Of a DNA stretch of 64,000 nucleotides, positions 27,401 through 41,000 are shown piece by piece. The DNA lies in NCBI RefSeq assembly GCF_029784135.1, contig NC_073746.1, forward strand, positions 287,815,348-287,879,347. Direction: 5' to 3'. The position numbers and the translations under genes are program-made. Below the pieces are notes generated by a model. The model was given only the letters and a program-made list of their open reading frames with translations, had not been told where the DNA came from and ran no database searches. Source of the stretch: Toxorhynchites rutilus septentrionalis (Eukaryota; Arthropoda; Insecta; Diptera; Culicidae). Every line of letters begins with the position of its first letter. The first letter of the stretch is position 1.

Positions 27401-30400
27401 CATTACATTTATTTGCAACGAAAAACGTAACCACACAGAATTGAATGAAACAAATATGTGATCCGTTTTATCTACAAAATAAAAAAGGATCTTAAATTCC
27501 ATTGAATTCGAAAAGTGTTTCGTGAAATCACTAATTGAATTATTATTAGAAAAAAATATTTGAAGAGAAATGTGAATGTTTAGAATTACTGGAATCTAAA
27601 AAACGTTTTTGGGCGGGATGAGATTCGCCCAAATCTGCTGGTAATAAAATTAATCAATTGCATCCATTACCCGTCTACTGTTTATCGGGCGGGAGACGAC
27701 AGCAAAATAAAATCGACACTAGACCGAGTCAGCCACTCACTGCGGACAGTTCAATAGAGAATTAAAATTGAGTGTCGATGATGATGAGTGTCGTAAGATT
27801 TCAGTTGATCGTCTCTTGTACACTTTCCGATCAAGAACTCATCCGCTCTATGGGATGGGATTAATCGTTTGTGGCTTGCACTCACGATAAACCTTGAGTA
27901 GTAGAAGTAATGCTTCGAGAGTGCATACAGTGGGGATTCCTCTTTCATATTGCTTTTTTGAGATCTTGGTAACTCACCGTTCCAAGTATTCTCCCTGTGT
28001 ACATATGAAGGATAAAGGAGCATCGCCTGCTGGGGGTGATTTAAAAACATCCGACTAGAGGGATATACCTATTTATTGATCGTTGAATGTGATTTTTCAC
28101 CATCACTGATAGCGAGTTTACCTGAACCAGGCCCATTTCAGAAAGTGATTCAGTTAGCTCAATCTCGTGCTCTGAGGAAGCATTTGCCGGAAGAAATCCG
28201 TTCACATCATCTTCAAAAGTCCACACAAGATTTGGAAGATTGTAATCACCCAAAACAAAGATGCAGTCAGACTCCGTTGCGTGTTTAGAGATTTGTTTAA
28301 CCGCGTTCGTATGTCCGGAACACGATGCAAGGCTCGTATTCCAAGGTTGGACTGTCTGACAATGAAATCGCACTAAAATGCAGTGCTACTCGTTGTAGGT
28401 ACCTACCATTCGAAGAATCAATCTGTGAGCAAGAAGCAAGCAACCAAACAGGACCCTTGAGTAGAGTCTAGCTACCAAAACTCTGGTACAAATCGAAGGA
28501 AGAACTTTACGTGAAAATGGATTTCGGACAGCTTTCTCATCAAAAATTTTACCAAGCCACGCCACTAGGGAATGTTTTCCGGTAAATTGAGGCACGCGTT
28601 CTTGGATAAATTTACTCGGAAGTTCATGATTTGGCAAAGTGTTTGTCCCTGTGAGCTCGAGCATGAGCTTGGGTAGACTGTACCCTTCATAGTTGCTCTG
28701 CGTGTGATTAATATGAACCAGGGAAAATTCACAAAGAACACACTAAATGATGCTTGGGAGTAGCAACCCATTCTTATAGTACATGTTTCGGTGATTCGAG
28801 CTTTAAATAGTCAATAACTGCGTCGGCTACGTCCTTACAATCACCAGCGGAAGTGAAAGAATGTTAGTATGATATTCGAGGCCAGAAGATTAACGTGGTT
28901 CTCTTGGGTTATCATGAAAGGAATAATTGTTAATGGGGTTGCCAAGATATTTGCACCTGTGGAGCGAAATCTAAGGTTTTGTGCCAAACAAGACGATGGG
29001 TTTGAAGTTATACTGAGAAGAAACCCTCAGGGAATACGTGTTGTCTTTCTCAAAAGCACTCAAAGAACCTGTGAAGTTTAGGCTTGATTTGGCGAGTTGC
29101 CACTATAGCCAGGGGGCTGTTCAATGGTATCGTGACAATGGAAAGGGTTTGATCGACAAGATCCTCAATCATCTCAACAACAATACCGTTCAATAGAAAA
29201 ATGGGAGTCTCCGTAGTCACATTGGTTGCGCGTTCGCTTAGTAAGCGATCGATCGTGAGTTCAAAACTCAGGGCCCCCATTAACCATCTTTGTGTTGTTA
29301 CAGAATAACTACGTCCACGCAACAATCATCAGCGATGGAGATCGATCCACGTCGAAATAAGATCGATTCATCCATACAACTGCTCTGCTCTGCAGAAATA
29401 TCGGGCTGCTGTTCTATAAATAACTCAACAATGGATCAACGACTGTCTCCGCTGTCCAGTCTTAACCGTGGATAATGGAAGAACAGATAGAAAACTCTTT
29501 CGCCTGAATGGCTACTGTGTAAATATGTACCATTTGCAATGGTATAGAAGGGAATACTCTAACGCCGAAAAATGGCAACTGTGTAATATGCTAATTATAG
29601 ATATGATAAATATGTGACATGTACACGATTAAAATTCGGCTCTGTTACAGCTAAAATGCTAATGAGCCTAAAATAAACAAAAGGGATAAAAAAAATAGAA
29701 AAATGTTGCACAATTACAAAGCGGAAGCTTGAAAAGATTAGCAAAAGCGGCACGGACCACTATACTGATAACCAACTCTAAAGTCATCCAGAGACAGTTT
29801 TGATGTAGAATTTGAAGTATAAAAGTTAGAGCAAAAAAACGGTTACCCTAATGCAACTTAGAAAAAAAGCGCTAAATCGGATATATTAAAAGATAGAAAA
29901 AAAAACTTCGTTCTTCAAAGTTGATTAAATCAACTGGGGCTACAACATTGTCGAACTATGTTTACCTCTCAATGGGGATAAGAAAGTTAGATTTTTGATT
30001 TCATCTAAAATTGTTGTCACCTTATTTTTGACAACATTGAAATGGGCGCTCCATCAAATGCAACAACTTTGTTGGAAACAGTTTTTTGTCTACAGAACAA
30101 CGATCTTCGACAAAGTTCCTTTTAGCGCTTTCTATCTAAGTTGCGTTAGGGTGACCATGAAAAAAATGGGTTATTAATAAGAGAAAAAAATCGTTTTTTT
30201 CATGGTGACTGTAATGTAACAAAAGCGGCAAATCGTTTGTATTGAAAGCTAGAAAAATAAGTTGTTCTACAAAATTTCTCAAAATAACTGAGGCTACAAC
30301 ATTGTCGAACTATGTTTACCTTTATCTGTAAAGATAAGGAATTAGATTTTTTTTATTTTACCCAAAATATTGGTCACCCTGTTTTTGACAACATAAAAAT

Positions 30401-33400
30401 AAGCGCTCCATCAAATGTAACAACTTTTCGGCATGAATAACTGTCGAGCTCTAGATGCAAATTTCCACTTAAATTCGTTCCCTGAACCATTGTGCAGTGG
30501 GACTCAACCTTTTTTTCAGAGGAGCCACAAACACGTGCTAGTCATGGAGTCGCGGGCCGCAAAAAATAAAATAAAGATAGGTGATGCCCAAGACATGACC
30601 ATATTGTCAACGTAGGACTACGAAATTATAACTGGAGAGACACAAGCATCATAAAAATTCAAGAATGCATATCTTTAGTACAAACGTTTGGTAGCATCGA
30701 CGAGGACCGATGAATGAATGCTTTCACCGAGTGAAGCGCTATAATGTTGTTTGCTCGCTGTCTAGAGCGACACTGAAATATTGAACTTTCTGAATATCCA
30801 AGTCAGTATCTCTCAGTATCACGCTCCAAAGATCACCCAGAACGCCAATTTCGGAAAACATCATAAATAAGTCATTCATGATTTCTCAGTCATCCTGCTA
30901 ACGGCTAGACGGCAGCGGCAGCGAGGTTTTCCAAATGGTATTTCTCAAGGCCCAGTGTTCAGTTTACTTTTCGTATTTGATTTTTTCTATGGCTAGAGGT
31001 GAATGAACTGAGAAAATCTGAGGAAACATCTAGAATTCAAAGCATCATCATCATTACAACAATCCGAACACGCTCCTAACTTCCAAGCAGTTCTTTTCCA
31101 TCTAAGAATTATGGAAATCAATTCGTTTTTGATTACTTCGGATATTATTTTAGAATGCATCGAAATTCTAAAAAGAACTCTTTAGTTGAAAGTATTGGTG
31201 GCTCTGAAAAGGACCGATGGGCTGGCGGGGTTTTGTAGAATCAGTTGAAGATGGGTGATTCAAGATTCATTCTTGTTCTCGCGAGAGCAATACACGAGAT
31301 TTTTGCTCTTATTGACAATGCACATAGTGGTCTCAGTATGCATCGCGAATATTCTTCTCGTGCTAGACACAGTGCGACCCGAGGCGATCACATATTTGTC
31401 TATCTTTCATTCTTCCTTTGTATCGAGCAAAACATCTGTGTCTGACATCAACTTTAAGAAAGGCTGCTAACTTGAACGAGACAATAACTCAAATAATGAT
31501 GAACATAGTTTAAATAACAAAGGATTTCAATTAGAATAAGACCAGGCCAATTAGAAAAACTAAATTAAACTTTCGGCCCTGAGAAAAGCCATCTGGACAA
31601 CCTTGCTGCCATTTGGTCGCTAGCCGGAAGACTGATGAATCGTGAATGCTGTGAAATTCAGAATAGCTTGTTTATACTCAATAAATTGATTTCCACTTCA
31701 CTAAAACATGCCCTGTTTTCTGATTTGGCATCTTTATTGAAAGACGTAGTCCTGCATTCAAAAATAGATACGTAAAAATGGTGTTTTCGATTTTTTTTTA
31801 TACCAAGTGTCTTAAAAATTGCAAGAATCGTCGAGATCTACTGTCATCTCTAAATATTTTTTTTTGTCTAAAATCGACGTTCTGGGACTTTGTCTTTTTT
31901 ACGGAATACGTGGCAAAACGTATGGTTTAGGGTGCCAATGTAAATGATCATCTAGATTTTTCATATGGAACTTCATTTACTAGTATCGCAGATGACAAAG
32001 TAAGTGTCATCTGTTTAATAATTTATTTTATGCCAAATGTCCTAAAATTGCATGAAACGTCGAGATCACTGTTATCTAAAAAAAATCAATTTTTTGGCAT
32101 CAAAAAAATCGAAAACACCATTTCACGATTTGTATCTTTATCGTTTACAATTATATCCAAATTGTAACCAAGTTTTCCCATTTCGAGGTAGCAATTCCCG
32201 CAAAACAACCTAGCAAAGAGTGCACACTACAGCAGGTCCAATTCAAGCAATCCAACGAAGGGGAACTCATTTCTCACCAAATCGCCCATTAGTGAGAGGG
32301 TAATTTTAAATGGCAATTTGCTAATGAAGCTCATATTTTGCCCACAGCTACAAAGCCAGCTTTAACCACGGTTAGAGTGGTCAGCGCTGTTTGCACTGGG
32401 CGATAATATCATCGGAATCAAATAAAGCCATACAATTTATCGATACGATTAGCAGGAGCGGCGCCTCGCTTACTTAGAAGCTACCTAATAAGTGGCAAAT
32501 GTGGCATGGTAGAGAATAATGTGAAAAGTACTGGTTTGGGGCTTGTGTCAGCGGTATATCCTGTTCATTAACAATAAATTGGAAATAATTTTTCTTGTCC
32601 CAGCGAATGTTTCGTCGTATTAATTTTAACGAAGCAATACGGGGAAGTTGAAGTTATACCGCATTTGTCGTTCATGGTTAATCCGCAGGCGCCAGTTCAA
32701 GTGTGATTCAAATTGCCAATAATCAATCGCAATGAACTTCTGTGATTGTAATGAAGCTTACAAGCTAAATTGTTTCACATGTTAAAAAGTAATAAATCGG
32801 CCAGTACGTGCCCGATCGACAGATTTTATACTTGCTTCCGTCCTGGTCGGTTCGCCAACAATTAATGTTTACTAGCTCAAACACTCAGACCGTCCCTCCC
32901 TTTATGTCGGCTCCAATTAGGTTCAGAACATGCCCACCGACACCGTTCTGCGATTGGTTTGGGTTCACGCGCGTGAGGTACAATTTCTTCGTGCGGCATT
33001 TATTAATCCTAGTCACGACGCCGGCGCCTCGTAATTGGCCGACAAATGCCTAATGCATAATATTTTAATTAATCTACGTGTCATGCGGCACTGACCGGTG
33101 GCACCTCGGGTCAAGCGTGGAATACTAAAATGACTGGCATTTGCGAGAAGTTTTCAATTGCTTACGAAAAAAGAACGACACGGAGAGCTTGTGGTATTTA
33201 CATTTTTGAACAAATGTTGTTTTGAGCTTATGAGCCTCGAGCTCTCAATAATAATGCACTTATGAGAAATATGTTTGTTTTTCTTCGCAGACCGGCTTTC
33301 TGCGGACCAACAAGACCGAGTATTGGATCGAGCCTTCGAGGGACCACGCCCCGCACGACGATAGCCACCCACATATACTCTTCAAGCGGGCTGACGTCAA

Positions 33401-36400
33401 AGAGGCTAACGATGTTCGATCAAAGGTAATCACAGCTTTTGTATGGATTTACGTTACCTTCCTCAAAACTCGACAACGTTTCCCCTTTTCAACAACATTC
33501 ACAGAAACCGAGCGGCTCAAGTGTGGCGAAGAAGAAACGCAAGAAACGGAAGAAGCGCCACGCGAGCAACTGTGGCACCAAGGAGCCGCGCCGACTCACA
33601 GAGACCCGGCTCGAGTGGCAACACCAGGGAAAGGTAATACTATCCATGTGCCAAGCTGCAAGTACTGGCCGAATAGTGGGGGAGGGGATTGTTTCGTTTC
33701 TGAGAACAAACGGAAAAATGTCCAAAGGCCTCTCTCGTCTCGTTTTGTGTTTAGGTGATTGTCCAGGGTGGTCGAAAAACTCGTGAGCACAATCAGCCGA
33801 TCAACGCAGTGGGTGGTGCGAAGAAACGCATCAAACGGTCCGTCAGTACTCCTCGTCACGTGGAAGCCCTCGTCGTGGCAGATCATTCAATGGTGCAGTT
33901 CCATCAGGATGTCGATTTGCAGCAATACTTGCTGACGATAATGAACATGGTCTCGTCGCTCTACAAAGATCCTACCATCGGTAACTCTATTCAGGTAGCG
34001 GTCGTACGGATCATTATACTAGAGGAGGAGGAATCATATGCCGATTTCAATGTGACTCACATTGCGTCGAACACGCTGGAAAATTTTTGCAGGTGGGCAT
34101 TGCAAAGTTCGTCGCTTGCCGTGCATTCAATTTGCTCACCTCAAATTATATCTCCTCGGTAGATGGCAGCGGAGCTTGAATCCCAAGGCGGAGGACGATC
34201 CTCACCATCACGATGTTGCGATCCTAGTTACAAGGAAGAACATTTGCTCCACGCACGGATGCTCGTGAGTATTTATGTTTTTTAATTCGCCAAAAAATGT
34301 CAGCTCAACAAAACAGTTGATCATTTTCCGTTGACACAACAATGGTCAGTAACGATGAATCATACCAGACGTGTTCCGCAACTGTCTGAAAGCTGCTGCG
34401 AAGTTAAACAATTACCATTTGCCAAAGATAATTGTTTGGGTTCGCCGCAAGAGAAACCAAATAAAAATTTGACTCATCTTCATCAGGCACGATGAAGACA
34501 AATATTCAACCGAGCCGCTCTTGGTCAGTGTCGCAAAAAGAGCAAATAACCATTTATGCAAATATTTAAACTTGTGGTTTACACGTGAAAATAATAACAT
34601 CGGCTGCTCGAAGAAAGACGGTATGGATAAGAATAGCACGGGATTTCATTTGAAAAAAAATCCCTCCCAAAAGCGTTTCAATGTATTTAGCATAATAGAA
34701 CAAATATATTCGTTCGACGCACTAAATTCCGACATTCTGAAGAATTCTTTCGTCAATGATCCTTGTCTTACAGGTGACAAGCGAACGGAAAAATCCAAAA
34801 AAAATTAACGGAAACGCAATACGAGGTTTCATATAATTCAGATGTATACATAGTTTCTGTTGAACAGTCGAGAGTTGTTACAATGTTACTACAAACAACG
34901 CCCACTGCATATTACCGACCTATAAATCCAGATTACAGTGCTCTTTCAAGAACAAAAAGCCTCTTCTCCGGAAAACAAACATCAGATAAATTTTAAAACT
35001 CTCAAAACTCTGTATTCAGGATACTCTAGATTCTCAAGATACGAACGCATTCTTGATGTAGGACTATGAAATTAAGCCGGCACATTGCATATTATTTTAA
35101 AATAAAAAAAAAGTTTTTTTTGTTCTATTTTTGCTATCCTCCACCGGAAGCGCTGCAAAATTTGTTATTGGCAAGTACAGTGTTTGGATTTCGATCAAAA
35201 TCGAATGATACACAATATGTCATGCAAGTAACCTCTCACGAACATATAACCAAATATGAGAAGATCATTCAGATACTTGTATGAATGACAGTAATCACTT
35301 GTGTTACACTAAATGATTAAACCAAAAGAGGAACGAAGACTGTTGTTTGAATATTCGAGCTGTATCAAACATTGCAAACCATTTTCGAAGCCTGCATACA
35401 AGTTTGAACCGCATATATCGTCCCGCTCTACTATAGCGAAACCCACTGCACAGACAAGTGCAAAGCAATAAATGATACAAGAAAAATTACGTCATCATTC
35501 GGTCACCACTTGCGGAGAGCAACGAATGGGAAAAGAGAGCAGTGTTGCTAGTAAAACTATGCGGTCTATATGAATATACATATTTCCAGGGATAGCGGCG
35601 TTAAAAATGGTAAATATGATCTGTCTACCCTTCCCTTAGTCGAGTTAAATAATCATATAGTTTGCACTCTCTGAGACTTAAAAATCAGGATCTGCTATAT
35701 TAGCTGAATATGAATCATTCGCTTTGCGTAGTTTGTACGATCCTGTTGTTTCATGATGCATGGAGAGGTCGATATGCATATGTTAGAGGCAAAAAAGAAA
35801 ATAAACTTTCTGCACCGAAAGCGTATATGATGGTTCTGCTTGCGCGTCGGTGTATCATGAAGTGCGAGACGATGCAGAGTTGTCTCGTTCTCTTTTGTGT
35901 CGTTATTTGCAGCACGTAACAACAAAAGAATGCTGCTAGGGAAAATTATTTGTGTATGATCATATTTGAACGAACGAAAGCGATTTTTTCAGTGAATGGA
36001 TCATTTGGCAAACACTGGGCAAGCAGCTGCTTCACATCATCATACGGTTCTTCACTCAATGCCGCTTTGGAACGGGTCCTCTTCGCAGCGGCTAGTTACC
36101 CTATATTAAGGTGTATATCGTGGAGAACCGAAACACATAATACGAACGAAACAAACTTTATCAAAATCCAGAACTCTCCGAAAAGGCACTCGATCCACAC
36201 GGAGGAAGAGCAGCAACTGAGCTCGACAATTTATTGCAGTGAAGATAAACTATTTATAACCTAGCGATGTCTCTCGGACAGCAGTGACAATTAAAAATTT
36301 ATAAATTAAAAAAAATAAAAATACTTTGTTATCTGATTCTGATGTCTGTTTTAGGGAGAAACTAGAAGATTGAATTAGACCCAATTTAACTATTGAAAAT

Positions 36401-37926
36401 CATTTATGCTTAATATATTAAACAACTCTTGGATTTTTTACAAATTTATTGACAACAGAATCGTTGAAATCATTTTACAACATAATGCGTTACAAATGTT
36501 TCTGATATTTAAAAAAAAATGTGAAAGATTTCTAAATTTGTAAAGAAAAGCTTAATCCTACGTCAAACTACACACATAAAATAACTGTTTCTGGACTGAC
36601 TCTGTACATTCTTCGTGTACGAAAATAAATCGGTTCTTTCGCGTGTATTTGTTTTGTTTTGTAAAATGAAAATACAAACACTGAACATATAAGGTATAAT
36701 GAATGATTTCGAACGCTTATAACTCAACCGCTTCGGCATAAATTGCAAAGATGTTTGTATCAATTAATTAAAAATATTTCTAGGCATTTCTTATGATAAA
36801 GAAAATTATAAATATTTTTCAAGTTACACATTCACATAATAGTAACATGTCAAGCATTATCTAAACGCGCAAAATCCCACGTTTTGATTGGTCCAATTTG
36901 TGCTCCTCAAATTGTACCGACCAAAAGGGGCGGCTAGAGCAAAGCAAAATACAATTTACAATACATCAATACCACTGTGAAAGTAATCATAGCTATCAAC
37001 CGTACATATCATTCTATCCAAGAGAAATAAGAAAACGAAGACATAATATTAACATTAGCCACGCCGTCTCGCATCAGCTAGCGATCAAATAATAGTCTGT
37101 TATTCCCAATGCTGATATAGCATACAACGGTTTGCTTCAGATCTTGAAAAGAAGCGAAACATTGCGTCGCAATCACTTTGTGATTCTACTGCCAGTCCTA
37201 CCGATCTATAACAAAAAAGTAAAATGTCAATTTTGGCGCTTGCGTCACTTTGCGAGATTACGGCAGTATGTTCTTTAGTTGAAAACTGAAAGTAAAAGTT
37301 TGTTCTGCAGCGGTTGCTTTTACATCCGCGGCCACCAAACAATCGATTAGGCTGTGGCATAGTATGATTTGTGGATTATTTTTTTTGAGAGCGTTGGTAA
37401 TGTAATTTTGTTGAGAGGTACTGAAAAACTTAGATGTTCAACAAGTTCAGTATTTCAGTGTTGCTCTAGACAGCGAGCAATCAACAGTACATGCTAATAT
37501 TGAGTTAATACTTGAAAATGAGACTTCTTCGTTGTTTTCGAATTGGTTTGCGACTAACCGTTGCAGTTTATTTACTTTTTTTAAGTTTGCTTACTTAGTT
37601 TACTTACGTTACATCTGCTCTGTATAAAAATATAAATAAAGAACAACGAAATGAACTCCGCATTTCTGCTTATATTTCGGAAGTCTTACGACTCGTCCAT
37701 TTCTCGACAGATCACAATGATGTTTGCATCAATCGATTGAAAATATTTTCACGTAGGGAAAATGGGGAAAAGTCGGACATGTTAAGAAAACTTTAATTGT
37801 ATCTTTGGAATCTCATCTTCCCCAAAACATGAATGCAGATTCTTACAATTCAATATAATGTTTTCAAACTAATCGGTTAAATGTTTTACAAAGGAAACAC
37901 TCCTTGTTTTATACTGAAATTTAAAC

Positions 37927-38018
<92 letters not shown>

Positions 38019-41000
38019 TTTTCGAAACAAACTATTGAATGATTTTTAGGAGTACGCACCTTTTCCGCGCCGTTCGTCCATCTTGTTGAATAAACCTCAT
38101 TTGAACCCATTTTAGGCCAAGCGTTCGACAAATCGCAACTTTGCAATTTCTTACAACTTTGATAATTTTTCATGTCGTTGGAAAGGCACCATATGGTAAT
38201 GATTTTTGCACCAACAGATAGCTTTTTGACTTTATTGGGCAATAAATTCGATTGAAAGCAATGTGTTTGTGAAGTGTTTTTTATTTCAATTTAAAAACCC
38301 AATAAAACACAAAAATGTGTGAACTTTTGTACAGTATCACTTTGATGAAAGAACACACATTGTGATATAGGACAATATCATTCGATTGAGCCTAATCGGA
38401 AAAATAACAGCTGGAAAAATCGAGTGTTCGAAAAATCGAACGTTTGCCATAACGAGCATTTTTTTCTGCTGAATGCATACCAACACATCTAAATTTTGGT
38501 TGTTGGCGCCATATTGTAATGTCTACCTCGTTCTACGCAGAGGATACTGCTCGTTTAAGGTGAAGATGGAAGGAAGCCACAAATGTCTGCCACAATGGCA
38601 TTCTTTCATCCCCCTCACTCACCCCTCGCCCGAAAATAAATAATTTTGCGAAACGGTGTGAAGAAAATGATCGTTTTCGCACACTTCCCATCAAGTAATA
38701 TCAACCAAACTCTAATCGATTACTCACAAAACATTAAATTTCCATCTGCCGTCGCAAAGTATAGTGAAAAACGTCTGAAAACTCGAGCTAGTGCTCTGAA
38801 AGTTAAATTTTCATTTTTCAATTTTCCGCAATGGTTTTGTTTGTATTGGTGAAAGCATCGCATGTTTTCGAAACTGATGCCAGTCAGCATCATCGAAACA
38901 GCTATAAAAACCACTAAATGAAATGTTATTCCTGAGTCATATCGTTCCATGGCATGAAAATCAATAAAATAAAATTGTGTTGATATCAATACAATTATTG
39001 TTTTTACGTTTAATAGGTCTATAATATAAGTTTTAGCAACTTTAACATTGGTTAAAAAAATTGTATTGCAGAGCTCGGAATACTGCCACGGCTGCCACTG
39101 CTATCAAAAATAGTAAACGAAAAAGTATTACATTCAATCAACATGCCTCGGCCAACGAAGAGAATGGTTAAGGCTTTCCAGCATGAATATGTGGAAAAAT
39201 AGATCAACGAAGGAAAATATTAAGGAACTATTAATCAACATACTTTCATCAACACCAATGCACAGTCAGAAGTGCAATGAAATACTTCAGAATTATTTAC
39301 TTTTATTTTTGCATCAAAAACACCGTGAAAATTGGGGAATTTGGCATCAATTTATAAAATCTGGAAAGTCATGGCATGGTTTAATGAATAGAGGCGGCAG
39401 ATTCTGGATTGATCAGCTTGTATACCAAATCAAAACCCTATCAAGAACATATGAGGAGTGATCGTACGAATAGTAAATGCAGCTTACAAGTAGTATGAGT
39501 AACTTGAAGAGCTTAAACGAGATCTGAAGATAACCTACGAATTAGAAACTTATTATAATTCATGTGAAATTGACGTTAATTTTGTAAAGAAGTGGAAGTT
39601 CTGAAACACTGGAATTTTAGTTTTTTGAATGTTTCGCACCTGGCCTTAGTTTTTTGAATGTTCAAATGGCCAGTCTTATGAATCACCCCGCATCAAATTT
39701 TAATGTCCAAAAGTCATCTCTTTTATTTTATTATATCCTAGCTGACCCGACGAACTTCGTCCCGCCCAAAGATTTTTTGATTTGAATACTTTCAAACATC
39801 CACGTTTTCTTACTAAGTGAACGTTAGTGAGTCCAATCACTGAACTCTTCATTGATTGATTACCCTTTGACCCTTTACAATTTCCTTGTACTATAAATTG
39901 TCTAGTACTTCTACAAAAACTCGTCCTAATAATATAAAATTATTTTCAGACACAATTCTTGTTCAAGATTCTTCAAGCATTTGGATCGGACCATTCCTTC
40001 CTCGGGTTTAGGGCACACCAACACATTTGGCCTTTCATTATTGTTTATATAGATAGAAGATATAGGAATGCGTTATTCCGTCTGAAAATCCTTTTCCACT
40101 TTTGTACAAAAATCAATTTCTTAAGCGCCAACATCAAGTGGACTAACAACGCTTAGCTAATATTAGAACATATGGGAATTCAATTTTCCGATTTTTCTCT
40201 CCGCTATCTACGGGATTCGTTCGAGAACTCGCGAGCTGATCGGACAAGTTTGAGAATCGATCCGATAACGGTGTTTTTTTTCACGCAGATTTATATTGTG
40301 CTTTTTTCATCAGCGCTTGCGAGTGAAGCGAGCTCAATAAAAAGTGGTGCACGATCGAGATGCTGAGGATCCAGTTCAGATCAACACACATTCATCACAC
40401 GCTACACAGCAGCGGCAAGTAGAAGTTTATTTTTCTATTGTTCCATTTATCATTCCTTCAACCTCCTGTGTACGATTTACACCATTGTCCAACATTGTAT
40501 TTACCAAATCGGCAAGCGTTGGCATTAGGGGTGTACAATTTTCTTACATTGCCGTTGAACTTTTGTTGAAACTTTTTTTCATTTTTGAATTTATACAATA
40601 AAAAATTTAAATAAATATAATTTATATATACCTTGAATACAAATATAATTTATTTACTCATTTATTTTTTTCTATTTTTTTTATTATTATTCTATACTGT
40701 TCACATCGAACAGGTGACTAATTTATTATTATGGCTGAGGGCGGGGAGGATCCCCCCTCCACGTCATTGAATGTTTCTGATGCTGACCCACCTCCTGAAG
40801 AGCAGGAGGATGAAGCAGACGTTGAGGAGGAAAATTCTGTGTATGAAGTAGAAAGTTCTGAAGATGAGGAAATAGATGAAAAACATGATTTTCGTCTAAA
40901 GGAATACCCGGAGGGATTCAAAGGTCCATTCATTGTATACTTTAGACGAAAATCAGAACCTCTTAATGTCATTCGCATCTCAAAAGAACTAACGCAGAAA

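Larger units (their letters stand above)
21358..33290 (+). other. ADAMTS intron 3 (11.9 kb)
   Basis: Begins with a GC-rich block (to about 22200), then a Tc1-mariner N-terminal fragment, a minus-strand LINE split by a hAT-like insertion, two tRNA-SINEs, a locally duplicated 340-bp segment, a histone-loop-type dispersed repeat and a small TIR element. About 22800-23270 and 32150-33290 show no repeats I recognise. The latter precedes the exon 4-7 cluster and is a candidate for conserved regulatory DNA. Confidence 0.85.

Noticed and set aside
28386..28664. 92-codon minus-strand frame upstream of the LINE endonuclease fragment
   Set aside because: Does not continue the endonuclease and matches nothing I know.
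35950..36264. 104-codon frame
   Set aside because: No motif, and the flanking sequence is unremarkable AT-rich intron.
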